Source of the DNA: Helopsaltes ochotensis
Taxonomy: Eukaryota; Chordata; Aves; Passeriformes; Locustellidae
Reading direction: 5' to 3'
Length of the DNA: 64,000 bases
Assembly (NCBI GenBank): GCA_013400155.1
Contig: VXBM01000778.1
Coordinates: 182,904-246,903 of the forward strand
Part shown: piece by piece, positions 14,101 through 26,700 of the stretch
Layout: every line of letters starts with the position of its first letter
Numbering within the stretch: the stretch's first letter is position 1
Program-made: the position numbers and the translations under genes
Notes under the pieces: model-generated
Told to the model about the DNA's origin: nothing
Database searches by the model: none
Seen by the model: the letters and a program-made list of their open reading frames with translations, nothing else

Positions 14101-17100
14101 AGCACAATGCACAATAAAGAAAGTGACAGTGTCACGGAGAAAGAGATGAGAACATGGTTTGTAAGTTTAACCTGTGTTACAGAGGTGAGTGTGTCCATAT
14201 GTGTGTATACCACCCACATATGTCTGCATATGTGTTCACTTCTAACTGTGTACTACTTCTTTACAATATACAATATTATATAGCTTCAGGCTAGGATTTG
14301 AAGAAAACATCTGAAAAAATAAAAATAATTGAAGCCTATACCTTGAACTATAACTCTTCATCGTTTACATTTAATTTGATTCCATTTCATTTTTTTTCCC
14401 GACCCTTTTCTTTTGAAGAATCAGCTTTTAATTGGGTAATTCCAACCCATGTAAGACTCACAAAATATTTTATCACATAGCCAGCGGGGGATGGTCATAC
14501 ATATGGTCATACAAGGCAGACATTAAGAGGATAGAGACATGTCTTACAGATAAGAACACATGCAGAATTGTACAAGAGTAGTGCTAGCCAACAGCTCTAG
14601 CGCTCTACAAGAAATGAAACTGGAACAACACATATGACACTGGACTCTTGCAGAGTACTCTGCTTGCAACGAGCTGTGAGTGCTGTCCTTTAGCATTAAA
14701 GCAATTTCAGCTTGCTTGGTCACGACTGCTTGTGAAAACTGAACCACTGAAAGCGGTAGATCTCCAAAATTAGAAAGCAGAAAGCTAAGCAAAAAAACAG
14801 ATCCTTAGGATCCAAGAGAAATGATCTTAGGTGGCTAGCTGTGGAAAGAGTGCTGAAAGTGCCTGCCAGCTCTTTTTCTCTCTCACTTTCTCTCTCAATT
14901 GTGGACTGATGTGTCTGCCTACAACTCAAATGTGTTGATGGCCAGAGTAGGGGCAAGGTCTCTACAAATCATCCTGGTTATGTGGCATTAAAATGTATAT
15001 TCATGAGTGCCCTGGGTGGAAAGAACAATACTTTCATGTCAGGTCATCCTCACCCAGAAATACTTCTGCTGTTAAGTAATCTTCGATCTTTGGTTATCGG
15101 ACTGTGCGCTGGTCTGAAGTGAGCAATATGTTCTAGACCTTTGTGAAAGAGAATAGATTGTTTACCCTAGAAAGCACTGTACCTTTCCCTAAGTGTTTTG
15201 GTCCTATTAAAGATAACTTGTGTGTATGTTGTGGGAGGAGACTGCTGGAAAATCACTGCTTTGTTCATTTTGAGTTCCACAGGATGTATTCAAAGGCCCA
15301 GAACTCCGTATTACAGGCCAGCATCTTTGTACATAATTCAACAAAGTGTTTAATAAGAAAAGTAAATAAACCAGGCCAAATTTATTTTTTTTCTGCTTTT
15401 TACATACTAAAGGCTTCATTAAAAACAGGTTCTGAATGTGGATGAAATTCTATACAAGTATCTTATATAGCTAGAGTGGGACTAAATTTTGAAGGAATCT
15501 TCCTTCTTTGCAGGAAGAAATAGGAAATTTACCTCTAAAAAAAAAAAAGGCAGCTAATGATAGTGAATCCAAGTATATTTTGCAGCACTTCTGAAATTAT
15601 TAGAAGAAAGCAAATAAGCAAATGAGGCTGATAGCTACACATGGACTGGTTGTAGACTATGTGAGGCTAAATGAAGGTAACTGAGATCTGCAAGTAGCAT
15701 TATAAGTTGATGCTTTCCATTTAATTCAGGTTTTGAACTGAGGTCCAGATTTTCTGGCTGACATGTCTCTTCTAATTCCACATCATTGCCTGAACCACGT
15801 CTTACCTTGAAAGCACAAGCAAAAGTCTGTATTTTCATGCTGTGTTTTCTCAACTAGCAGCATTTGAAAGTACTAATGCAGGCACATACCTAATATTTTA
15901 CAGTAAGTTTAATGAACAAGGAGGCAGGAAATACGGAAAAGCAGTCTCTCAGATGTGTTTTCTTCTGGAATATGATTACTGAACATGTGTTTTCTTTCAA
16001 AACACCAGAGGAAGTGGAGCATTTCTGTTTTCACTTCTTGTGTCTTTGACCCCCTGAGTGCAAGGATTCATTTTTTAATGTTGTGATTGAAATTTCAATT
16101 GCATTTCCAGGTTATTAAACAGGAAACATGGCTTGTAGGTTGTATTAGCGTGATATCAACTTGTTTAGGTAAAGAGGTGAGATTGGATGTAAACATCTTT
16201 CTCTGACTAATGAAGAGTAATTTAAAACTCAGAATGGGGAAGAGAGATAAAGCCCAGCACACAGAGGCTGTCCATATGAGGGGCTGAGGACTATACTACT
16301 TTGCTGAGAATTGGTACCTGCTGTTGTGCCACAAGAGCAGTTACACAAAGGTAAGGTAGAAAAAAAAGAAAAAAAAGAATACAGAATATTATTTCCTCCA
16401 AAGGAAGCTGAGCTAGGTGCACAGGCAAGAAGTTTCCCTCAAATCAAGAGGCCAACAGGGGCAATTCTGAGGGGACACCTCTCCTTGTGTTAGGCCAGCC
16501 TTCTTGATAGGCAGGGAAATGTGGAGTCTGGCTGTCTCAAAAGGTGAGATTCACACACAGAAGGACTTTAAAGGCTGCTTTCCATGTTGTTTTAGAAAAG
16601 TTATTAGCAAAATGCAAAAGATATGTAATGGAACTTCTTACTGCATGTTACTGGGAAGCCAGAAGCAGGTGAGAGAGTTCTGACTTTAAGGCTGGTCTCC
16701 TAGTAAGAAAAGTAATTTGGGATGAAATGAATCGAATGGCAGGAAGAGAAAGCAAGCAGAGCTTGAGTTAGCAATCTTAATTTTCACCATATTACCAAAA
16801 TTATAAAGGAGGAGTAGACTACTGGAGCCATCAGGAAGGAGGGCTAACTCTTTTTCATCGGTGCCCAACTTTTGTAGTGCTCAACTCTGTAAGGGAACAG
16901 GTTAAAATCAAGCATAGGGGAAGAAGGTTTCCCAGTACGTCTTTCATTACCGATCCTGTTCAGACTCCACCATGAACACCTTTTCCTACTTTCCTTTCTA
17001 AGAGCCTGTACTCAACAACCAATGCAATGGTTGCCAAACATTGTAGTGCATGCTTTCAAGCAGCAGCTTGCTAGCGTGGATATAACCAAGCCGGAGAAAG

Positions 17101-20100
17101 CATACCAACATGATGAATAAGATGCTTTCAAGAAATTAGAGTCTGCTAAGCCGAGTTCTACTATTAGAGCTGTAAAGGAGTAAAACTAATTCAAATAAAA
17201 TTTCCTTGCCAAAAAATGAAAGCATGTGGTCTCTTTTGTGGACAGTTTCCAAATTTCAAAATAGCATTCTAGATGCTGTGAGTCTTGTGTGTTTTCAGGG
17301 GGCATTGTGCTTTTTGTCATTGCTGCCATTGGGATGAGCTTTTCAGCTGCACAGAAAAATTCCTAGATTCCTACTTCAGTTATAGATAGATTCCTATCAG
17401 TAGTTCCTACTGACAGGGATTTCTAGTTAGCAGTCAGTTCTGTGACTAAAACAGACAAATAAGCAGTTTTGGTTACATAAGTTTTATAACTGTAATACAC
17501 GAATGCTATTAAGGTTACTTCTCTCTGGTGTATTAGGAATCTAGCCATGCCCCTAAGTGACTCTTTGTGAGACATATAAGCAAATAGACATAGAAAGGAA
17601 GTGCAGATGCTTCCCTTCAATATTTATTACCTGTGATTGCATTGGAGACTGCAAGAAAGGACAGATTTGCTGAAGACCAGTCAAATTACTTTTGCTTTTA
17701 ATGTGAGTAACATTTGTGTCCAGATCTCCATAGATTTCTGTTCCAGTCTGTGGATTTCACCTATCTCACCCAGTTATTTATAGCATGAAATTGCATTAAC
17801 TTTTTTGTCTTTATGAAATAAATCTTTACTGCACTCAAGCAAAAACTATTGATTATTCAAACAATTTTGTGTTTGCTTGCACACTAGATCAAATCTGTTG
17901 AGCGACCTAGCTTACCATCTAGGAAAATTCTAACTTTAGGTTTTCTTTTGTATGTTGGAACTGTTCTTGGGTTTTTTCTTTGTTCCACTCTTTAATTTCC
18001 TTATTCTCCCAATTCCTACCCACTATTCTTTTTTTTTTTTTTTCCTACCCGAGAACATTTTAATTCTGGACCATGCAGTGTCCATTTTTAAAAATCTCTG
18101 CTAATTCCTATTGTTACTACATTCCATTTCATCCGGACTTAATCACAGACCTATGATATAGTCAGGATATGCGATAAAAATCAACATAATTTTACATGTT
18201 ATGAGAGCGTTGAACTTGAATCAAAAGCCCTGAAAAGCTGAATATTATTTTTCTGTGACACATTTCCTTCAAGCTGGTCAGAAGGTGTGAAGTGTTGTAT
18301 CTGAGTGTTGTGGGAATTACATGCAGAGATGGACAGAATATACTACTGCAAGAGGACAGTGCATAGCAACACAAAGCAATATTTTACCATTGTTGTTGAT
18401 GTTTACTTCAAATATGTACAGAGGCTTCAGATTTCAAAATAACTTGTGCAGTACGTGCAAGGAATTGAACATGTGCTACTAATGAATTGCACAGAGAAAA
18501 AGGGCTCAAATATATCATTAATTGTAGGAAACAGCCTTAAAATAGTATTAAGGCTATGATTAGTGGACAAAATACACAGATGCAAAACTAATGCTGAATT
18601 TTGTTCTAGAACTTAGGGAAAAATAATTCTTCCTCACTTATTAGCATAGTTTAGAAATTTAAGAGACATGTCTAAGTCAGATTTAGACATAAAATATTTC
18701 ATCTCAAATATCTTCATCTTAACACTCCAAAACAAACACACTTCCTAAACTTTTTTTTTCTTACTATAGCATATTTAAATTATCAGCATCAAAATGCCCC
18801 CTAGTTTTCCATACTCATGCTTTTTTAATTCTGCCAATTTTCTCATTTCATAGGAGAAAACATCTTGGGCTAACATTTTTTTGTGCTACCATGTGTAGCA
18901 GAGGCATTTGTTAGTAACTGAAAATGCCACTTCTAGAATCAGTAAACAGTGAACTATAAATGTGTCGAATGATCTTCTTACATAGACATTTACTGATTCT
19001 CTTAATATGACAAAGATGATGACTGATAAAGACTGCAGTGCCAGATGTTACTACCTAATTCCATGTTCACATCTAAGAGAAACAGAAAAATAAAAAAACT
19101 CTAGCTTACTATATGATAACCTTATTAGAAAGCTTAGTTCCTTGGCAATGATTCATCTACCTAAAAAATGTTGTCAGATATAATTAGGAAAAAATACTGA
19201 ACAAAATTTTCCATATGTTTTACAGCAAATTTGTTATTTGACACTTGAAACTACAGAAAGTTGATCAGCTGACACAAGCTGTCTTAGCTCCACTGGAAGC
19301 AATGCCAGTTTCTGTCATCAGAGGATCTGCCTCTTTTCTTTGATAATTTTATAAATATATCTGTATTAAATTTGAAATGCTGATATTTTAAAGAGATCCC
19401 ATAACCTTTTGCATACCATTAGGACTGATGGGGAATTTTCCAGGGATCAGAACAGCATAGAGGGAATGTATTTACTACCATTTGTTTTCCATCTATGCAG
19501 TTGGTCTAATAAAAACATTAGCATTCCCTGCAGCCTTGTCATGTCTTATTTCTTAGTGTCTTTTCAAAAAGACATTTGAAAATATTAAGTGGTCATTTCT
19601 GGAATTATTAAAAATTAGCCAAGAAAATGATTATATTAAGAACTGTAGAAACTATGAAAAAAATAATTTACATATATAAATTCCAAATAAACCTCTGAAA
19701 TCTTCCTTATCATATAGGCCTGACTTTTCCCTTACTCATACTAACAACAGCAAAACTATTTGCATTCATTCATTCCTGGAATAAGACACATTCATTGTTT
19801 AAAATGGAAAAATATGCCTGATGCCACAAGTGTGAACAAAACAAACTTTTTCTAGAGCATCAGCAGCAAAAGTGAAAATGTTAATTTTGTTATTCTCTGC
19901 TGCATACCTATATGGACTTTTAAATTCCCTGCAGTAGCTGTTGCCTTCTCCTCAACCAGTATGGGATGTAGTTGGTAATCTTCACTTAGATTGAATCTGC
20001 CTAAAAATGTTTCCCAAGAAAGAGTAATTGCTACGAGTTTTTGCCACCTAAGCACGGCTGCAGAAAGTCACTGTTCCCAGTGCTGATGCAATCAGCTGAG

Positions 20101-20537
20101 TTTCCTGACAAATGCTGCATGCATTGATACATTAACATTCCCTGCGCTAATACTGCTCAGTAATTGACTTGCATGTCTGTATGGTTCACAATGCCAAGGC
20201 CGAATTTAGCATGTGTTTTTGAAACAATTTGACTGCTTACATTTAAAATATCTAATTATTAGTATGTTTTTTACCTTCCTGGATATGTCACCAAAACTGT
20301 TTTAAGAGGTAGCTTTGCACTTTGAAGTGAAATAGGTTTGAATAGCAAGGAATACAAGCAAACAAAAGTGAAATTTAAAACTCATGCAGAGATTGCTAAA
20401 TCTCTGCTACTCCAAAGTATCTTTTGAGTTGGATTTCTGACATTTGAGCACTCTACTGTGTGTGTTGAGAATCTGAAGCCTTTGCACCTTCAAACACTTG
20501 TACAAAAAAGGAAATAAATAGTGAATGTTTTTTCCAG
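11135..20537 (-). other. SV2C: Probable long 3' UTR of SV2C
   Basis: This region runs about 9.4 kb below the stop codon. It is AT-rich, carries no recognisable transposon or ORF, and ends near 11135 at a good polyadenylation context on the minus strand: AATAAA (complement at 11153-11158), then TTCTCTGCA about 20 bases on, then a GT-rich stretch GGTGTGATG. Other AATAAA copies lie at about 17622, 15381 and 11196 and could give shorter transcripts. Very long 3' UTRs are common in neuronal genes. The extent is inferred from sequence signals only. Confidence 0.5.
11153..11158 (-). terminator. Candidate distal polyadenylation signal AATAAA
   Basis: On the minus strand, ATTAAAATAAAGATATG is followed after about 15 bases by a CA dinucleotide and then by a G/T-rich downstream element. 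A second AATAAA lies about 40 bases upstream, in ATTAATAAATGGGG. This is the best of several hexamers below the stop codon. Confidence 0.45.
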
Positions 20538-20721
20538 TTACATCAACACCTGGGTTCTTGTATCAGGAAGCCGAAGTCCTACCAGACCTCCACATACTAG
20601 AACGGTAGAAGCAAGGAGAATGGGGATTGCTTTGGTGATACCAACAAGGGAACCAAATATTAGGTTTCCAAGTACAGCTGCAGCTTTGCATAGTGCATTC
20701 AAAAAGCCAAAGCCTGTTGCC
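20538..20721 (-). CDS. SV2C: SV2C terminal coding exon, segments 11-12 and stop
   Basis: The coding part of the last exon is 184 bp after acceptor CTCTTCTAG. It encodes ATGFGFLNALCKAAAVLGNL (segment 11), a short ITKAIP turn, segment 12 (LLASTVLVCGGLVGLRL), and the tail PDTRTQVLM with a TAA stop whose complement is at 20538-20540. No further downstream coding exon is needed: the length matches the family's C terminus. Confidence 0.95.
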
Positions 20722-23700
20722 CTAGAAGAGAAAACAGAAGAAAGTTAAAATACAGGTGAAAGAGTAACACCTTTGAGACACATCCTCAGTGCAAATAAAT
20801 CTGCACAGACCCAATATCTTAAACAAAATTTATGCCAATAAAGGTTCTGTGCTTATATTCTGTACTCTTGTTTAAAGTGAGAAATTAAAGCTCAGCCGCT
20901 ACAGTAGTTCATTGAGACAATTCATTCTTCTGCCTCAGGGGTCAAAATGTGAAATGGATGACTGAACAGGTGAGTTTGCACCTCTAGAGTTCAACATGGG
21001 ACTTGCAAATGGAAATTCAGTAAGACTTAAATGGCTACATTAGGAGAGCGGACGTGTCAAGAAGCTCCCAAAAGAGAACTGCTTTGTCATCTCTGTGATG
21101 ATTATGAATCAGAATTAAAGGATGATCATCTTAGGTACTGAATTAAAGTGGAGTTTCTTACAGGTGGTACACATGTTGAAATCGTGCTTTTTCAAAGGCT
21201 AATGAGACCTCCAATATTAATGAATTTTAATCTTTTAGAGGTAAAGATGATAGGGTATATAAAAACCTGTTGGGTGAAAGATATCTGAGAAACTTTGGAC
21301 AAAAAGAGAAGGAAATAGATTGCCAACAGGAAGTATGACACTGGTAATTCAGGTGTAGTCTTGCATTGCAGCAATGTGATTTTAGTAGTCTGAAGTATTT
21401 TAATTATTTTGTAACTCTTCCATAGATGTATTATGCATATTGCCATAATTTAAATTGTGTTTTGACATGACAGAATGATTCATTGGTGCAGGAATAAACT
21501 TGCCCTTCCAAAAGTTTCCAAGCAAAAATATCTGTATAATGGTAGAATCTGTAATACATCTCAGGTCTCTTGGAAATTAGAGATAGAAGGTCTATGAGGA
21601 GCTTGCACTGTGTTTGTTGAGATAAAGTGAAAAAAAAATCAAGAAGGTAGTTGTTCTAATTTTCAGAACACGCTATTTCTTTCTTGCTCTGCAATTAAAA
21701 GCCCTAATCTAAACAACAGGAATTAAGAGAAATGCTAGTAATCTAAGTGACTTAAAATGAGCTGTAGTTATTCTACTGAAGCACCTGTGAGGGAAAGAAC
21801 TCTAAGACATAGACTGAATTCCCAGGAAGTTTGGAAAGCTTCTACTGAAGCTACTAAAGAGGAGGCCAGAGAATCAACTTGAAGTAAGAATACTTGACCC
21901 CAGCTGAGAGCAAGGATATAGGGTCTCACTATATCCTCACACTTCACAGAACACATTTTTGATTTTGAAAACAGTGAACGATGATATCAAGGCATGAGGG
22001 ATGCCCTGTCTGCAGCAACTGATAGACACGGCCACAGCCCAAAGTGTCAGAGTTCACCTCCTCTGCTCCTTCTCAATAGTGTAGATCAGTTTTGGTGTCA
22101 AGCTTCCAAGCTGTATGCTAGGGGAGAGGTAAAACCTTCAGTCTAGGAGAGCTGACCAGGGCTTTCAGCACTGTCCATGCCCTGTCTGGGATACTGTGCT
22201 TTGGAATAACACCAGTCCTGGTATACATGAGGACCCTTCATCAAAAGAATGATGAATGGGTCTAGGTCCTTCTTGTATATTTCTAGAATACTGTGGTTTG
22301 CTCTAAGAAACATAACCCTAGTTAACCCACAAAGTCAACTCCACAATCTGAACGAGGTTCAGAATGAACCTTCATTTTGAAATAATGGTGACTTTCTTGT
22401 CAAATTCTTAAATCACTTAAAAGAATGTCTGCAGAACCAAATTAAGACATGTAACATACTGATTAATACACCTTCAAATAGATTTTTTCCCCATTATGTT
22501 AAATATTTATTTTCCATTGTTGCAGACCAAAGTCAGTTCCCTTATCTAGAATGTTATAAAAGTAAATTCAGAAGAGTTGATAGTGTTCTAGTGTCAGTTT
22601 TGTGTATGGTGGATCTTTTCTGAATCTGGGACAAAACACAAATAACTTATTTTTTTTAACTGGGTGATTATATATTTATTTATTATTAGTTTGGCAATAT
22701 GTCTCTTGCATTCCCCAGCAGTATTTTAATCTCTTTGAAATGTCTGATATTTAGCAAAAAAATTACTGTTTTGTCTGAAGTAAGCACAATTGCTCTTTGT
22801 GTAAAGCGTGGCATCCATCCAGATAGTGCGTGACACTAAGTGTTGGCAGCATCTAAAGAGAAAGAGACGGGCCATTTCTGTGGCAGAGTAGAAACTACAC
22901 AAAAATCTGTGGAAAAAAACAAGTAGAAGAGACCTAGATATATCTCTTGCATGTTCAAAGTCCTTATTTACTTGTTTTATCTATATTTGAAGCTGCAGTA
23001 CTTTTACAAAATACCTAGTGCTAAGGAAACCCAAGCATGCACATCCTGGACAAACCAATTTTGAAAATGGCCTGTTCTGCCCTCGGGCAGTCCAGACCCC
23101 TGAGGGCTGTCCGAGAACTCATTGCTGAGAGCAGCAGATGAGGAAACTTTGGGAAGCGTTGCCTTTGAAAATTTTCGACAGAGGAAACATTTGCAGCAGG
23201 TCCTTGAAAGTCCCTTCCTCAGAGGAGAAATGAGCCAGTTAAAACATGCCCATTCTAAACGGGGCTTTTGAAGGAATGGATCTGAAGGAGGACCACAGGT
23301 TACTGTGGGCCTGATATTTCTGAGTCTGAAAGATTTTTTGGCCTGATAAGCAGCCACTAAACTTTCCCAAGGGAGAGATATCTCAAGGAAACTTCTTCCC
23401 AAAACAATCTGGGCAAAACAACTGTCCTTTCTCGTAACAATTTTTCTCCAGGTAATGTTTTGCCCTTATAGTTCTGTTTCCCTAATTTAACCAATAAGAT
23501 TAGAAAAGTGTCATTCCTATTCACAATCATGTTAAGTCTATATCATAACGCCTTATAAAAAAGCAGCAGAAATTAAACAATCAAACTTTTTCTATGCTTT
23601 ACCTTCTAAAAATACTTGAGAATCACTCTTATTTTTTCATGTCCTACAACAACAAGATACACTGAAGGAAGGAAGCAAAAAAGAGCTATCCTACTGGGCT

Positions 23701-26700
23701 GAAATTCCAAAGCCTGTGGGAAAACAAGCAAAGCTCTAGTATGGAAACGTTTGTCCTCCAGGGACATAAATCCCTGAATACTGAGGGAATATGACCCGGG
23801 ATGGGGCATAGCTACTGAGAGGGAAGGAGCACCAGACTGACGGGTCTTGTGGGGTTCACAAAAATCACTGAGTGGGTAAGGTTTAAAGGGGCCACAGTCA
23901 GCCCAAACTCAAAGCTGAAACAGGGTCATCCTAGTCCAGCAGGTCTGTCCCCAGCCTGTACTAGTTATTCTTCCTGAGGTGCAGGGCCCTGCTTTTGCCT
24001 TTATTGAATTTCAGGTGGTTCTTCTCTGCCCACATCTCCTGCCTGTCAAGGTCCTTCTGAGGAGCTGCACAAAGCACCCAGGTGGGCAGGAGGTTCTTGA
24101 AGAGGAAAGGACTTTGTTAAAATAGACTGCATTGCAAGCAGGTAGAAAGAGGTTAAAGATAACACAACTGGACTGGAAAACCGAGTTTATGTGATAGGGT
24201 AACAAGAGATTTCAGCAATTCTGAAGAACTCAAGGAAAGATGGAAAGGAAAAGAGTCAGAATGGTTCTAATGTCAGCCTCATTTATGCACAAGAAAGTAC
24301 TTCTAAAGTTATGGTGGTGACTGGCTGTGATCAGAGTCTGCACATAAACGTGATTTTCTTTGTTGCCAATGCTGATGTAAAATCAAACTTAACTCTGAAT
24401 AACAATAACAGAAAAAAAAATATAGAGAAACTAGACACCTGGTCATCAACAGGCTCAGAATATTCAGAGATACCAGAACTCCCTAAAGAATACATAGACC
24501 CAGCTAAAACAAATTTGGATAGATACAGGCAGGAAATCTTTGGAAAAGCAATAGCGCATAACATATGGGGATGTTTTACTTACATTTAGTTGTTTTATAC
24601 TACCTTATAAAGGTAAGCTGTTTCACAGATGTTAGCTGCTTATATCAACTAGTTATGACAGTGGTCTGAATAAAATTTTCTGAGCAATTTAAACCATTTC
24701 TTCTCACGTTCTGATCTCTAAAGATGCCACTGCTCTTTAGATATACCCAACATTACTTTATTGAGTTTTAAAGTAATTTTGTAATACATACAATACCTCT
24801 TCTGTCAGAAAATATTAAGGCATTTTTTTTGAACTAAAAAACCAGTTCTGTTTGTAAAATGGACTTATAGAATTTTCCTGATTCTTAGGGGTTTTTATTA
24901 GTCTAATCCTATTAGTGTTATCAAATTATAAACACATAAAATAAGAAAAAATAAGCTCATTTTATTGCCCTTAACTATCCTAATAATTTAAAAAGGGACA
25001 ACCCAGAAGAAGTTCAATCTTTTAATCTTTAAGCAGATTTCGGGCATCTCCTTTTACTTAAAATAAGCACATAATTGTCATGAACAATAAGATTTTAACA
25101 GGCTTATGTAAATTGTTGTTACGACCTGTACCTGAAAAGCATTTTCATTGTTTGATCTTATACCTTCATACCCTTCAATTTTAATACTGTGTTTGAATGT
25201 GTTTGTACTTATAGTCAAAACAAGGTGTTCAAACAATTATGGAGCTCTAGGGGTAGCAAATTCAGACTGATTGTTCTTTTAAACAACCTTCTTAGAACAG
25301 TGTTTGTGATTCAAACCCTTTAAAATCTGTATTAATTTATGCTTTTATAATTAATTCTCCTGAATCCAGAGTAATGAAAATAGCCAGGAAATAAACATGA
25401 TGCAAATCACGCATGTATATGATTATAGTCTGTTGCAGCACTAGTACATTCTCTGCTACAGTGTTTGAGGAAACTGCAAGACTGCCAGCAAATTATCAAA
25501 ATTATGTGATGTCTCAGCATCATGAACAAATAAGGTGAAAAATTCCCTTGGGCCATTTATATCTACACCAATTTTCTTTGTGTTGATCAATTATTGAACA
25601 AATATTTGCACAAAAATGTCATGTTGACTTCATGAGTAATCCTCATTACTGGTCAAGGGAGACCAGTTGTGAGTAGCAAGAATCCTTTGTCCAGCTAGAG
25701 AGTTCACTTAAGTCTTTCAGGTACATCAGTAAGAAAATGCTGGTTAATCCATTTGGGATTGTCTTAAAAAAAAACCCCAGATACAGATTTTAGTACTGAT
25801 AGGAGAAAAATATGAATATCTTTTATAAAAATGTCAGGATGAAGAGAAAGCTGGATGTTACTGAAAAGAAATTTTCCCCGATGTATTTTACTTCTGCTGC
25901 TGAGAAAGCTGTGGAAAAGAAAAATGCTTAGCTTCCTTTCATCCAAGGTCCACATAAAAATGGCTAGAGTCCAAACAGTTAAAAATAGAGGGATTATCCA
26001 AGACTTTAGATTAAAAGAGCTTGTTTCCTGATTGCCACATATGTTCCTTCTTAGACCAGGTGCTTGTATTCCTACATAAAATACTTCACATCCCCTTTTC
26101 CACTGCTGATAAAATATCTAAAAACTTCATTGTCCTGTGGCAGAGTGATACTAAATGTGTAGCACAAATATTTGTTATCTTTCTTGCCAGAGCTATTTAA
26201 AACATCAAGTTACAACAAAATTTTTTTAGAATTGATAATACATAAAACATTAAAACAGAGTTTCCAAATTTTCTGTGGATAATTTTCTGATGTCCAGATA
26301 TTTTATATTCTCTTAAAAAATTAGTACAGAAATACATATCATGGCTTGATCAATCATAGTGCTTAATGTGCAAGTGAAACTGTAGAATTTGCCTTCCTTC
26401 CTTGGACTACTGTAAAAGGCATGTAAAAGGTGTGGCATGTCATGCCTTTGAAAACCTTAACATTTCAGCAAAATGCAGTTGAACTATATCCAGAGGATAA
26501 AAGTAGAAAATAGCTGTCAGGAAATCTACTGTAAGTCAATTACTGCTATTATGACTCAAAAGAATAGAAAGTTTCTCTTCTGACATTCACGCCAATACAA
26601 ACTTGGATATAAGGTACTGTGAGAATAACATTTATTGCTCTGGGCAGAGATCCTAAGTATTTAAGAAGAAATGAAAAAATTAAATATAATGAACTGAAGG

